Below, one piece after another: positions 11,821 to 25,321 of a DNA stretch of 64,000 nucleotides (positions are counted from its first letter, which is position 1; each line of letters begins with the position of its first letter). Under the pieces are notes generated by a model. That model made no database searches. It worked only from the letters and a program-made list of their open reading frames with translations, and had not been told where the DNA came from. The position numbers were made by a program, and so were the translations under genes. Location: assembly GCA_017591395.1 (NCBI GenBank), contig WEDG01002934.1, forward strand, positions 62,001 through 126,000. The letters are read 5' to 3'. Origin of the DNA: Schistocephalus solidus. Lineage: Eukaryota > Platyhelminthes > Cestoda > Diphyllobothriidea > Diphyllobothriidae.

Positions 11821-13500
11821 GTAACAGAGGTGTTACTGGTCTCGGTTTTCACGAGGCCCCTTCACAAATAGGTAAATCACATTTATTTCTTGCCTACTCT
11901 AACATTGGCATTGTTGGCACGGAGACCAGCCGTAGACAAGAGATCGATAGTTGCCAAATATGAGGTCCACCATGTTTGTTTATTTTGAGTCTGAGTTGCA
12001 CAGCATCAAATGCATCCTCTTCTCCCTCATATCCAAAAGACGTCGCTAACATAAAAATAGAAATAAAACTACAGGGGAGAGCTCCTTCTCAGTGGCTACG
12101 AATGCTAAATAGCCCCTGCCCACTTATCAAAACCCCACCTGGTCCTCAGGGCATCTATTTGACCAAAATGAGCATAAATAGAATCTTGTATGGCTGAGTC
12201 CATATAAAAACGAGCCATAACAGCCTGCACCTTAGTCCTCTAATCACTTCAGAATAAACCCTGGAAACGGGGTTATCTTGCAACGGCTTATGGCGCCTCA
12301 TGAGAGCTTAAAGCACGCGCTAGTAGGGAATACACTGTGGCACCCAGCGATGGCCAGCCTCTTACATGCCCTTTAAAACTGCCCGAAGCTGAAAATTGGT
12401 TGGTAAGGAAATGGGACTCAGTGACTGATTGAGATGGACAGCGCGTCTGTTTATGCCACATATGAGCTTACCACCACTTCAGTTAGCTGAATGGATGTGC
12501 ATGTTTTGACATTCGATGTTGTGCCTGTCATGCTGACGCCAAAGAAGCGGAGCGCGTGCTTCTGTCGGAAAGCAGTAGGATATTACGAAGGGGATCAGGT
12601 TGGCGTGTGGTAGGAAGTGTGTCTACATGTGATCCAAGGATTTATTGGCTGGTAGGGGGAATCATGAGGATGGAGTTTGAACTGCAGTGCTTTACCGCAG
12701 ATGCAGATGGAGATCTATATGACCAAGTAGGTCCATATGATGACTGAATGACATTGGACAGTATAAGCGGTCAACGCGGGTGCACTGCTAGGCATGTCAT
12801 CCTACGCAGCTTAAAATGTGTTTGACATTAGGTTATTTAAGGTTACCAGCCGATATTAATGCCATGCAGCAAGGGGCAAGACTATGGGAATTAAAAAGTA
12901 ACCAGTCTCATATAGCATCATGACAAGGCAAAAATTCGCACAAAAGACGTCATCAAGTAAGTTTTAAGAGACTTTGACCTGACAAGTATCTGCCCCAGGA
13001 AGAAATATGTGGGGAAGTAAAGGCAATATCGTGGAAAACAGTTTGTCCCGACAAAGACAAAGCAAACAGGTGTATTTAGCGGGCGGGTTTTATGCAGCGA
13101 GGATTTCGACAGTTTTACCATCATTGCAGATGAGGTCCACCATCTGCCCTAGGCACCGGAACGAGGGCTTGTGCATGTTTTGGTTCTAACTGATAGTAGG
13201 CATGTGCAGCATCTACTGTAATCTCTCCTGCGATAGCCACCTGGGCCGGTCTCACGACAGAATCAAAAAGACCGGAGGGAAAATCGGGCGCAGGTGACTG
13301 GTGCAGCATGCGCCTGCACCTTGACGTGCCACCGCACCCCATTTGTGCGCATTTTGTATGGGTGCGCATCCCCAAGGGCCCCTGCCATGTTTCCTTTTAA
13401 AGCGAGTGTTGGCCCAGTGCATCTGCTGCGTGGTCCCTTCTCTTATTGGACAGAATCGTGGATCCTAGGCCGAATAGGCCACTTTGCAAAATGAGAATAT
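11821..13500. other. intron 1: GC-richer block, unidentified repeat
   Basis: Base composition is clearly more even than in the flanks (for example 12300-12700 and 13130-13440). Short open frames occur on both strands, but none shows a recognisable domain. It may be a decayed mobile element; a repeat search would be needed to decide. Confidence 0.35.
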
Positions 13501-13574
13501 GCTGGCACTTACTGGAGCCAAAGTGATTGTCTGGAATATTCATTACGACACTGTTGCCAGTAACTGCCATGGGG

Positions 13575-13715
13575 AAATTGAACGAAATTTTTAGAATCTG
13601 TTTTCGAACGCAATTTAGAACGAGATTTAGAACGAAATTTAGAACGAAATTTAGAACGAAATTTAGAAAGGAAATTTAGAACGAAATTTTTAGAATCTGT
13701 TTTAGAACGCAAATA
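13575..13715. repeat. 12-bp minisatellite (GAACGAAATTTA)n
   Basis: About seven near-perfect copies of a 12-bp unit lie here, flanked on both sides by a copy of TTTTTAGAATCTGTTTT. Because 12 is divisible by three, the minus strand stays open as a repetitive RSKF peptide. That frame is a product of the repeat, not evidence of a gene. Confidence 0.85.
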
Positions 13716-16700
13716 TGCAACTCGAAGGCTGGCCTTGCACACTGGACAAACCGGCAATACTTCTGACCCTCAAGGAGTAATCACCACAGACCCGAGCTGC
13801 TAAACGTCATAGCCAGTCACACTTTGGCCATAGGTTTTGATGTTGACTAAATTCTCAAAGTTCCTTTGACTTGTGAATTTCTGCATCATCAACGAAAAAA
13901 GACCGGAACACCACTTTGAACCGGATGGGAACGAAGGGTAACGACCAGCCCTAACGAATGCCGAACTGCCACACATCAAGTAGGTGATTAACGATGCAAC
14001 CAGTTGTCGAAATTTGCGAGCGTCCGCCAAAAGTTCAAGCTCACGAGAGAGGCAAAATCGGTTTAGTTCAGCAGCTAAATGCTCGGCAATTTATTTGAAT
14101 AAGTACTGGAGTTTGCACCTTTACTGCTAGGAAAATGGTAACCCGACCATGCTTCCCGAAGTCAGTGACGCACTTAATCATTTCTTGGCGACCTATTCCT
14201 CCTTATTGTACTTTTTTTGTAGACTCGCAGAGGGTTTTGTCATTTAGAAGTAACAGACGCAGAAAACGCATGCCGAATATCCATTTTGTTTTATGACACA
14301 AATGCCCCCTTGCATGCGTCAAGGGCATGCAAGAATTCCAATTGAAGTTAATTTAGTTGCACTAAACGAGCAGTTATAACCTCAGCTATGAGCCAAAGGT
14401 CCATCGGGCTTTGAGAGAAATATTTCAGTAAGAGCGTTTGGGAGGAGATTTAAATATGTTTTCTTGAAATGCACGAAATTAAGAGCCACAGGAAAGCGCC
14501 TTAATACGTGCGTTTGAGTGAAGTAACTGCAAACACTGGAATCTACTTACTACATCCGAAAATTAAAGACTCTCAAACAGTCAAAAACATTTGTGGGGAA
14601 GCTGAGTTGGACTCAAAATCCACTGCTGAGTGCTCCTGAAGTTAAGAAACAAACTAAAAACCGAAATAGGCGAAATTTCCGCTGAACCTGTTCACGGGCA
14701 ATTCTTGGCAAGTAAACACTTATTCAGACAACAATAAAACTAATGTCTGAACGACGACCACTTCCTGAAACGTATTCGCGAACTTCAAGTCTACCTGATG
14801 CTACCCATTAGCACTTACAGACTTTCGAAGTGTGCTGACTTCCCATGGGGGAGGAGAATCTGTAGAAAGAACCTGTGGCCATCCTTTAGAGAACTGTTGC
14901 CGAGGCAGATAAACGTTTTGTTCCAGCATGCTATATCTCATATTTGAAGGAGAATGCTAGCCTCCTCAAAGTGTCCGGTGGGGTTTAGGGGAGATGAACG
15001 AAATTGTAAGCTTTGTCACAGCAATAATATTGGCACAAGACAGAGGCTCCCGTTTCACTGAAGGCTGCCTCAGCACCAAATACCAGTGCAACCTCCGAGA
15101 ACCGTTCAGATGATGGGACAGCAACCTAAATATGATTTATGTTTTTGTTCATTCTAAAAACTACTTGTTTGCACGTAATGGACGTTCTGTATTTTCAAGA
15201 AGTAATGAGACCAAAGTCATAATCTTGGTCAAATTCAAATTCTTGATTAATTTCCTATTTGTAAACTCTAACACCTATGGGCAGCTTGTGTGTTTAAAGA
15301 GAGCAAGGGATCCTTGTAAAAATATTATTTGACCACAGTATGGATTAATGGATAGTTTGATTAATTGTTCTTTATTTTAGAATTTGCACCTAATGCTGTT
15401 TTACACGACTAATCACACAATTTACAGAATGTTTGAGCACAGAAAAGCATGGGGTTTTAGTAAGGATAAAATGTCTCTTCTTCGGAATAGAGATGGCACG
15501 GAAGGCGTATATATCTATTGTTTTACGTGTTTTTATCGATCGTGTTTTCCCATATTTTGAGGTGCAGGCTAGGTCGATTTTGGGGAAAAATAGTTCCGGA
15601 TATAAGATAGTTAGACTATATTGATTACGGGAATTAATTTTTACATTTTGCTTTAAATCGTAGAGCAGATACTTTCTTCAGCTAACAAAAAGGAGAGCAC
15701 ATGTATTATTACATGTTTGCACAAATTTATCACACTGATTTTTCGCAGTAAAGATTTTTATTGTAAAAACGATTGGGAAATTTGTGCTAAAAAAACAATT
15801 ACGGGAAGCATTGCTTATTGTTTAGCTTGGAAATATGCTGCTGAAAGTAATCGGATAATTTTACTTTCTGCGAGGGTACGTAAGGAATCGTTTAAAGGGG
15901 ATAAATAACGTAGAAAATATGAAACGATTAGGATGACAAGGATATTTTTAAGATCAAAAATTGGAACTGTTATGTCAAACGCCTAGAGCAATTTAAGGCG
16001 TATTAGGACTTTAAAGCTGCATAGTGATAGTGTAGAAGCAAGAAATGAACTGATACATAAAATTATTGAAGACAACAGGAAGGACGTGTGAAATATTGAT
16101 TTTCAGCCACGAAGTTTTGAATATAATCGTGAATCGTGTCGGAAAATAAAAATTTTCGATAAACTCAAATGTTAAAAACCCTATATGTGGCCTAACAAAT
16201 TATAAATATTAAGGCCAAATAAGAATATTCTCAAAGGCAGTGTTATGCTCTGTATCTGATAAAACAAAAAGGATTGGTATTCATTGAATTTTTGAAGCAG
16301 CCTTCAACCGTTACTAATAAGCGATATAAACAACTATTTATTAATTAACTTCAAGTGCTGTACATGAAAAGACTAAAATATAATCTATGACATCAGAACG
16401 CGATGTTTCAACACTTGAGAAGTGTTACACACCAAGTGAAGGTAACTTTGAGCACTTCGTTCGAAAGGCCTACCCTCCGGCCCTATTCATGAGACATTTC
16501 TCCGTCAGCTTATCATTGGTTTTAATCAATGCAACAGGGCTGTGCTGCGCAACACTTAACTTCTTAGTAAAAAGTCAAATATTGGCTTGATAACCTTATT
16601 GGTTGAAAAGATAAGTGGCTCTACTCCCGCGAAATCTAGTTGCTATATGATAGTTAAAAAATGCTATCGCTGGAAAGAGATAATTCGATGAACCAAATAC

Positions 16701-18943
16701 AGTGCAATTAAGTTTGCTGCTTTTACGCTCATCAGAAATTAAACACTAAGTTGGAATAAGTACATCAAAATGAAGCTTTATTGGCTCAGTCAGTAGTTAA
16801 TTCTAAACAAAATTAATCTTCTTTCATAAAAGCGGCGCAAATTATTCCCTTTTCCCGAATTTTGCGGGTCATTTGTACTGTAAATCGTGCTAAAGAGTGG
16901 ACAAAAATGCAGAAGGTACCGTTCTGCGGACCCTTTTTTAGTATTTAGGTATACCCTAGGATATAACCTGATATGACCAGAAAAACAAAACGTTTAGATG
17001 CGGAAAATCAAGTGGTATACTTGATGCTAATCATAGCCCGAGGACACAAATTGAGAAAATGAACCTCTTTTTAATTGGAAGTTTGAGATTACAGAGGTTG
17101 TGTAGTGAGAGTTACAACGCACGAAAAGCTTTAAAATGGTCTGTACATTTGACTGAATGGTATGCATTTCACATTTTTATATCTGGAGTGAAATAGACTA
17201 ACAGACGGAGTAGTCATCAGAGTGTAAGTGGCGGGGCGTACAGGATAATAGTAGCGGAAAGATGTTGCAGCTGACAAAGGATTCACTGTGATGCAACTTT
17301 GAGGAGGGAAATGTACCACCCATATACCGTATCACTCCCAAACAATTTAAACAGCAACCGAGGCTAGAGTGTCCCCAACCAATCAGAGAAGAGGGATTTA
17401 ATCGAAGGCCTTTGGCCGCACAGTATGGCAAGATAAATTGAAGCACTTTATCAAAATTTTACGGAAAACCTAAAAAAGTTCTAAATCAGGTCACAGTTAA
17501 GGGTCTGATTGAACGCAAGTCAAAATGCTGACACCGCAGTTGCTATAGCTGGAGGACAAACCGATTATTACTGTTTTATTTTACAATTACTGCTGCGCAT
17601 TCCACAGGAACGTCTAACGCATGGCTGTGCGCAGTGTCTGGATTTATGGCCAATGTAGTGCACCGAATGAATGTGCGTACCTGTCTTACAATAGAAAAAA
17701 GATTTGCAGTTCCTCCTTGATTAAGTCCACCACCAAGCATGCCACTTATTTAACCAAAGCTGTCAGTGCTAGTTTGCCCTCTTGGAAGAGAATCTTTTGG
17801 TCACTATACGATTTTTCGAAACCTCAACCAAGATTACGCTTTCCTCAACTAAGAGCAAGAAAATATACAGATGTATTGTATGTTTAAATCAAAGAAGATT
17901 TGATCTAGGTTCCAACTTACTTTAGAAATTAATTGTGTGGCTTTATAGTAAAGCAATAAAGGATTGAAATGTATGATTAAAAAGTTATATACTCTCTTAT
18001 TTTTTGAGATTTCGACAAAAAGATCGGGAATGGTGCTGAGTTCTAAAAATTTAAACCAACGTATTTTTATTTTCATGAAAGCTGTTAAGCTCTTATTGTA
18101 AATTTCGAAACGGTAACGGCAAAATCCTGTTCTAACGGCTATTTGAGTCAGACTTTCATGCATACAAATTCAGACATGAAAAACGTAAAAGAAATTCATT
18201 GAAAGCATGCAGTATATTGAGTTTTAATTTTGTTGCTGCTCACGAATGAAACGCAAAGCTAAACAGAATATGTTATTTTGGACCCATGCCACCTGATTAC
18301 GCTTTGAAATTATCAAAAATAGCGTGCGACAAAAAGTTGCTTTGCAAAGGCATCCGTGCTTTTAAGTCAAAGGATAGCAGTCGACTGTTAGTCACACATA
18401 CCTGAAACCGAGAGCTGGGGTGGGGTCAGTGAACTGTGGTAGGCAAAAGTAGAAGCCGCGTGACTGAAAGATAATGTCAAGTCGGTGGTTGCGTGTGTAC
18501 ATTAGCGCTTCCGGTTCACCGGTGCTTTGATCTCTCTACCCCGTTTATCATTATCAGACTTTTCGTTCACCCAGGTACAAAATAGATGGACGAGCTGGGT
18601 GGCGGCGAACACATTTATGCAAAGGATTTTAGAGGGCAACATATAGACCGCTCCAGGTTGGCTAAAGACACCGAAAATGGAGTCCGTCGGAAAGCTAGTT
18701 GTAATTTATTTTCAAGAGAGAGAACAGAGGTCCATAGAGAGAAAGCGACCAACTCAGTCATGTTCTGTGTGCTCTCTTTCAAAGGGTGTGTTTAAAGATG
18801 AAACTTTGGCAATCAGTCTACCCTCAGGTTGTCCTTCAGCTATCAGCTCTCATTTTGAAGATATTATACGAGTGACGTATTAAGCATATGTAGGACATTT
18901 TAGGGAAGCAAACATTTCCATGGAAAAATTCAAAATAATAGTT
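13716..18943. other. intron 1: no gene recognised
   Basis: The stretch is AT-rich with short, domain-free open frames, and slightly GC-richer patches at 14800-15070, 17130-17440 and 18400-18800. No family A/B repeat, tRNA or Penelope-like sequence was recognised. Confidence 0.4.
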
Positions 18944-18983
18944 GGTGAGCATACGCAAACTTTCAATAAATTTTCGTCAGGCC
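18944..18983 (-). ncRNA. hammerhead-like motif at 3' end of Penelope-like copy
   Basis: Minus strand: GGC, CTGACGA (18974-18980), a short AT-only stem II, GAAA (18961-18964), a near-palindromic stem III (AGTTTGCGTATGCT) and C as the cleavage residue, followed by ACC. The core fits CUGANGA...GAAA. Stem I has only two good pairs here and stem II is weak. Penelope-like elements are known to carry hammerheads near their ends. Confidence 0.5.
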
Positions 18984-20838
18984 TTTACATGTATAGCACT
19001 GTGTAGCTAAGTCCAATATGCGGGTGAGTAGAACAAATCTTACGGTTGTCAGTGTGGGGAAGGGAGGGTCAAAAGAAACAAAATTGCGGTTGGCTTTCTG
19101 ATCATCGTCGGATGCATGGTGGACGCTGGGACAGGTAATTAGATGTGGGCAGCTATATTGATGGCTTTTGGTCATGGTTACTGTGGCACCTGTATAAAGT
19201 ACTTTTAAGCGCACAGGACCGGTTTGCGTAGCCTGATTGCAGCCGCTACTGCCGTAGCCAAAAGACGCTGTCCAAAGAATTTTGAAAAGGTTGAGGTGAC
19301 CTTGTAAATTACCCGAAAGACCTCTTTGGTATCTACACGATGGTCTGTGTCTACCACATGCGCAAGGACAGAGATGTATAGGTTCTTTATCTGTGCCTTT
19401 CCTAACCATGCTGGAAGGTGTTCTCGTACTCTTTTGACAAACGCTGGTTCATGCGACCAATATATTCTGCCCCACAGGAACAGTTGAAAGCATAAATTCA
19501 CATTGAGGTGGCTTGGACTGGCAGTTTGTCATTGCTCCCTCCCTATAGGATGAGAGTAGTCGAGAACACTACATGGGCATTGGCGGCTGGAAAGGTTCTG
19601 GACAAAGCTTGACTAAGACGCCTTCGTAAGAGTTCACTTGCTGCGTCCCCTTGAAATGTGACCCTGATTAAAAGTTGTTTCTTGCTTGCCGTTAACACCA
19701 ACGACTTTCGTGGGCTTTCGGTCATCTTCTTAGTAATAAATTGAGCAGGATATCCATTCTGTCGAAAAGTGCTTTTTTCAACTTTAAGCCCTTCGTCAAT
19801 GCTATCGGCCGAGCAGATTCTTTTCGCCCTTTTGTCTCAGATAGTGCACTAAATTAAATTTAAAGTTCAGCAGTACATTACTTTCAAATTCTGTTTATTA
19901 TCCAGACCATGTCCTCGCACGATAGACAATCAGTTGAATACTACCATCAGGCCTTCTACTCAGAAGCGTGCCCAGGAAAGTAGGTTTTCTGGATTGTTCC
20001 TCTTCCAGTGTAAATGTGATTGATGGGTGCGCCTAATTTATGGTATCCAATATTGATGAACTGTCCGTTTGTTAAGATACAACCTCAAAGATATCATCCC
20101 CATAATATTATAGAGAGTTTATCCGTGGATGAAGCTGTAAAGCTGCCAGCTTGCCCATGAAATCATTCCTCAAATGTGGGCCAAGGGGTAAGTCCATAGC
20201 TATTACGTCTATCTGTCTCTACAAGTTGTAGGTAAATAGGAACTGCATGTTCAAGGTACATTTTAATAACAGTTCCTTGAGCGTATTCTCTGGTATTCCT
20301 ATGTCTTGTTGATTGGAAATAATAAATTCACAGATTCAGTTGACTGTCTCCGTGACTGGAACATTCGTTAAAAGAGACAAAAAATCCAGTGAAACCATCG
20401 GCATGCCATGCAGTTCGAGGTTTTCCATGCCTTCAACAAACTCAAAGGTATCTCGGTAGCTATGTGGTCCTAGCTGATCCTGTATTGACTTAAGTTTGTC
20501 CACCAACCATTTTGCTATCGCATGGTACGGTGAGTTTCTCATATATAGGATGGAACGAACGGGTGTGCCATCTTCGTGGATCATTTGGAAAGCCATAAAA
20601 TTGAAGAACATACATGCCGGCGGGGCGGAGGCGCTCTAGGTCATGTTCGTTTATCAGACCTTCTGTTTGAATTCCTGTTCGAAGTTACCTGAAAACCCAA
20701 CACTGTTTCGTCTGGATCTGTTGGTAAAACGTCGATCGAAGCCTTATCACTTGGTCCTAAGTTAAGCTGCCCCGTCAGAATATCAGCCAACGAGAGGTAG
20801 TAAAACAGCTTGAAAACCTCCTTAATAAAACACACGAG
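18944..20838 (-). pseudogene. Penelope-like retroelement, minus copy, decayed
   Basis: The order on the minus strand is a reverse transcriptase remnant (about 20610-20140), a linker, a GIY-YIG endonuclease (about 19735-19205) and a 3' region with a hammerhead-like motif (18944-18983). RT landmarks are the FYG.P region, DGTPVRSILYMRNSPYHAIA, a MVSLDFLSLLTNVP strand and, after an in-frame stop, a MDLPLGPHLRNDF stretch matching the family's MGSPLGP box. The usual YxDD region is not clear. Endonuclease landmarks are a CSCG...IG.T block and RVREHLPAWL. Frameshifts at the FYG box and at CSCG, and several stops, show that it is dead. Confidence 0.8.
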
Positions 20839-20987
20839 CTACAGCCAGCTTCGAGAGACAGCGAACAAGACCTTAAGTCTGCGTTAGGTAACGGTTATTT
20901 GTAGTATTTGAACAGTGGTCAGAAATGCCGAGGATTGCAAACAAAGTCGCACATGGCGTAATTAAAGATATCTGGCAGTTAAATCTG

Positions 20988-22140
20988 AACAAACGGACAG
21001 TTCATCAATATTGGATACCATAAATGAGGCGCACCCATCAATCACATACACAATGGAAGAGGAACAATCCGGATAGCTCCCGTTCCTGGACGTGCTTCTG
21101 AGTAGAAGGCCTGATGGTATTATTCAACGTATTGTCTATCGTACGAAGACATAGTCTGGGCAATGAACCGAATTTAGGGAGTATTGTACTGCTGAACTTT
21201 AAATTTGATTTAGTGCACTGTCTGAGACAAAAGGGCGAATAGGATCTGATTTGCCGATAGCAATTACGAAGAGCTAAAAGTTGAAGAAAGCACTTTTCGA
21301 CAGAATGCATATCCTGCTCAATTTATTACTAAGAAGATGACCGAAACCCCACCAAATTCGTTGGTACTAACGGCAAGCAAGAAACAATTATTCATCAGGT
21401 TCCCATTTAAAGGGGACGCAGCAAGTGAACTCTTACGAAGGCGTTTAAGGCAAGTTGTGTCAAGAACCTTTCCAGCCGCTGATGCCCATGTAGTATTCTC
21501 GACTTCTCCCATCCTATATGGAGGGGCCAAGTACAAACTGCCAGCCCAGGCCACCTCAGTGTGCATTTATTCCTTCAACTGCTCCTGTGGGGCAGAATTT
21601 ATTGGTCGCACGAACCAGCGTTTGTCCAAATGAGTACGAGAATACCTTCCAGCGTGGTTAGGAAAGGCGTAAATAAAGAACTTAAACACCTCTGTCCTTG
21701 CGCATGTGGTAGACACAGACCATCGTGTAGATGCGAAAGGGGCCTTTCGGGTAATTTACAAGGTCACCTCAACCTATTCAAAATCACTTGGGTAGTGTCT
21801 ATTGGATACAGCAATAGCGGCTGCAATCAGGTTACACAAACCATTCACGTGCGCTGAAAAGAACTTTATATACGCGCCGCAATTACCATGAGCAAAAGCC
21901 ACTAATATAGCTGCCCAAATCTAATTACCTGTTGCAGTGGCCACCATGCCTCTGACGATAATCAGAAAGCCGACCGCAATTATGTTTTTTTCACCTTCCC
22001 TCCCCCACCTTGACAACCATACGATTTGTTCTACTCATCCGCATATTTGACTTAGTTTCACTGAGCTGAGACCTGATGAAAATTTATTGAAAGCTTACGT
22101 ATGCTCGCCAAATTGACTTTTGAATGTAGGTTACCTTGAA
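20988..22140 (+). pseudogene. Penelope-like retroelement, plus copy, 5'-truncated and decayed
   Basis: This copy shares sequence with the minus copy from ACAGTTCATCAATATTGG onward and runs the opposite way, so the two are head-to-head. It lacks the RT core. Recognisable are HPSITYTMEEEQS and LLSRRPDG of the post-RT region, then LVLTASKKQLFIRFPFKG, LLRRRLRQVVSRTF and the endonuclease FNCSCGAEFIGRTNQRLSK. A stop follows immediately, and then VREYLPAWLGKA. Several in-frame stops make it inactive. The 3' part keeps a hammerhead-like motif at 22070-22109. Its divergence from the minus copy suggests two old insertions or an old inverted duplication. Confidence 0.8.
22070..22109 (+). ncRNA. hammerhead-like motif at 3' end of plus Penelope-like copy
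   Basis: CTGATGA (22073-22079), AAATTTATT as a weak stem II, GAAA (22089-22092), and AGCTTACGTATGCT as a near-palindromic, loopless stem III, then C (22106) and GCC. Compared with the minus copy, stem III changes preserve pairing (C-G versus T-G, A-T versus G-T). Stem I would be GGC/GCC if one change in each copy is undone. Confidence 0.5.
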
Positions 22141-25100
22141 TTAATTTTTAATAAATAGTTTTTTTCAGTTTTTTTATATTAATATGATCCAACTCTGAAA
22201 ACATCAATAGCCTTGGTGAGATTTGGACTAAATGCGTTAGTATTGCCCACCACCTTAACTAGGAGACCACCAGAGCCATAAGCTTAATCACAGCAGCATA
22301 TGGTTTCCCCGAATTCTGATAAAGTTGCTGGACAATCAGGATTTCCTAGCCAATCAATCTAGAATCCACCCGAGGAATATTAGGATAACTTAATTTATTG
22401 TTATTTTTGGTAGAGTTTAATAATACGTTCGACCCAATTGAAAAGCCTCGATGGTCTTCGTGAGATTCTTCATTTATTCTTTTGGGAATTTTGTTTATCC
22501 AGTCAACGTACTGAAGCGGCTTTTGGCTATTCCATACGTATCTGCAGGTTAAAGCGTGTAACGTGACACAACTGTGATTAAATTAATGGCTCCATTGAAA
22601 GCCTATTAACTAAGGAAGTTGATTGTACTTTAATTTGTCCGTGCTGTCAAAGGTTTTGAATCCCACGTAGACTGCCAAGTTTTTCACAAATCGGTCAACT
22701 GAACTACTGTTAAATTTCCGGTGTAACATTTTTGATGATTTTGGTTTCCTTAAACGCAATTGATTATAACTAACGCTTATGGCTGTGCAAAAAAATGGGA
22801 CTGCCGAACTTTGAATGATAATAAATAAATATTTTAATTTTAGTATTTGTGACATGCAACAGTGAATCGGAGGACAAAAATGCTGAATTTAGCGATAATT
22901 AAAAAGATTTTGGCTGCACGTCAATACGAATTTTGTCAGAATCTTCCCAAATTTCCTACTTAAAGGCGTTTGATATGAAACATTTTACCTTCTCGCAGGA
23001 GTTTAGGTCTGAATCGCATACCAGCACGATTCAGACCAGAAGGCTACATATTGACTAGAAGCATATGTCTTTGTGATACATTGTTGACTGTACTTAACGG
23101 TTTCGCACAAAGTTTTTGCGTTAGAAAATACGATTGCTTAAAGATTTTGTTGTCTTTGCATGCATATTTACTTTTGATAGTGCAACGGATTAGCTTTGAT
23201 GCCCTACTTGACGTTATTAGGTTAAACCAAGCTCTAGGAAACCAAAATGTTTGCGTAAGATGCCGACTACAAACTGTTCCAATAATGGTTTTCCAATCCA
23301 AAATAAGGTACATAGTTGATCCTCGGGTTTCATTCTGTCCAAAAATGGGAATTCAACCGTCGCAGACGAAGAAGACATCGGTCAATTAAGACACAAAACT
23401 TTACTACGTGACATAAAAAACTTCTTTTTGAGTCTTTTCGGCGAAAAGTAAAACCGACGTTTCCTAAAATGCCAAATATGCGGCTGTAGGGCTGTGACCT
23501 ATCGACTGGCTTGTGGCTACAAATTAATAAAAATTTTCGAATATAACTTGGCATCCTTAAAGATATTTTGTTAACCTTAACTTCAACCCTAGAGTTAAAA
23601 GTCAGTAGGTTGCCCCTTCAAGAAATTGTAAGGCAAATTTATGTGACTGATTAAAATTAAAAGTTCGAGTAAATTGCTAAACATTACAACAAACTAATAA
23701 AAACCTGATTAGTAAACTATTCCATAAATAAAAAAAGCACGAAAAGCCCTCATTTAGCATCAGTTGTTCGTACGGGTTTGACAAAACTGATCTTCTCCCG
23801 CCTCCATTTAAACGGTCAAACATTAATAAAGAGTTGCTTTTCTATCACGTGAAATGTCAACCGAAATGTTGAAAAAGTTTTTCATTTGAAAAAAGTATCT
23901 AAGTAGGGTTGTTATATTTATTATCATGCAACTTATTATCAAGATCTTCTAGTTACTTCAAAATGTCGGTTTTTGAAAGAACTGCTTCATGATGGCACAA
24001 AAATGTATGCTTTGTAAAACTTTATACTGAGTTAGTATTCATTTGTATTTTTGATTTGCATTGCACTTGAAAATTTAAATATAATTTAGTGAAAACATTA
24101 TTACGAATATTTTTCTTGTACCCATTTTGTAAATAATTTCGTTAATCCTAAATTTTGAACCTAAACAAATGGCAGCTTACGGTTTCTAAAGTCGATTAAT
24201 TTTAACATGTACCTCTGTTACATATTCCAGGTTTTAAAACTACATGGCATATAAAAGTTATGTTAGAAAAACCACACAGGGTTCTACATTATAAGCAAAA
24301 AAATTGCATAGTCCTCACAGCATATTTTAATAGATTTGGATCAATTTGTACACATTTCAGGCAACTTAAACAAATTGACGCGTAGTTTAACTTCATGGAA
24401 TTTTAAATTTTTATCCTCATGCACGTTTTACAACCGACAGATGCAATTTCGGCAAGTAACAATTTGAAGAAGGTATGAGGTGCTAATAAAGGAAAACAAG
24501 AAATAATATTTTATTGCCAGTTTTCTATAAAAAACATTTGAATTGATATGGACATGGAGAATACACGAGGAATATCCATGCTACATAAATGACCCTTTTT
24601 ACACTCCATCCTAAAGCTTTTTCACTCTATAACCAGAATTTTGACGTGAGTGGAATATCTGTAGGTGTAATTAATTAAGATCTCAAACCTTACTTATATA
24701 ATTTGTTAGAATCGAAAACGCATTTCAGAATTTTTGGGTGAAATTCCACGGGATAAAAATTTCACTGTATATCTTAGCGTACTGCATGAAGCGGAATATA
24801 TGCGGGTCGTACAATTTAACCATACCTTCCTTCTCTACCTGAAGTCTTGATTTTTTAACCGTAACGGACAGGCAATGAAGGGCTTGTTTCAAAGTGAGCA
24901 CTGCCAGCTATTCAACCTTTCTAGCATTAGATTACCCTTGATAACGCAAGCCAGCAGTGCGATGGACGAACGACGCACCGTTCATGTTTGTCTGAGTATG
25001 ATTGGCACAATATGAACATGGTGTATTGCTTTAGTTGGCGAAGCGAAATCAACTTTTAAGGCTAACAGAGTTGCTAGCTCTTAATTGTCTAAGTTACTAA

Positions 25101-25321
25101 AAGTTTGAACTCACCTTTTCAAAAAAAGCTTTAATTTTAACATCTTCCTGAGTTTGAGACCAGTCATTTTTGGTTGTAGTTGGCTGTCAAATCAATCCAC
25201 TCTTTCCTCAAATTTATAAATAAAAACGATACAAACGTTGCGAAAACAGATTTTTAAACAGTATTTATTGCCCAAATTTTAGTCAACGTCTAAAGGTAAT
25301 CGGTGCAATTCTTTTATCCAG
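22141..25321. other. intron 1, last part: no gene recognised
   Basis: This AT-rich sequence contains only short unsupported open frames. It ends in a polypyrimidine stretch (TTCTTTTATCCAG), the acceptor of the Ig2/Ig3 exon. Confidence 0.4.

Noticed and set aside
13509..13757. Repetitive RSKF-type protein on the minus strand
   Set aside because: It is a by-product of the 12-bp minisatellite.
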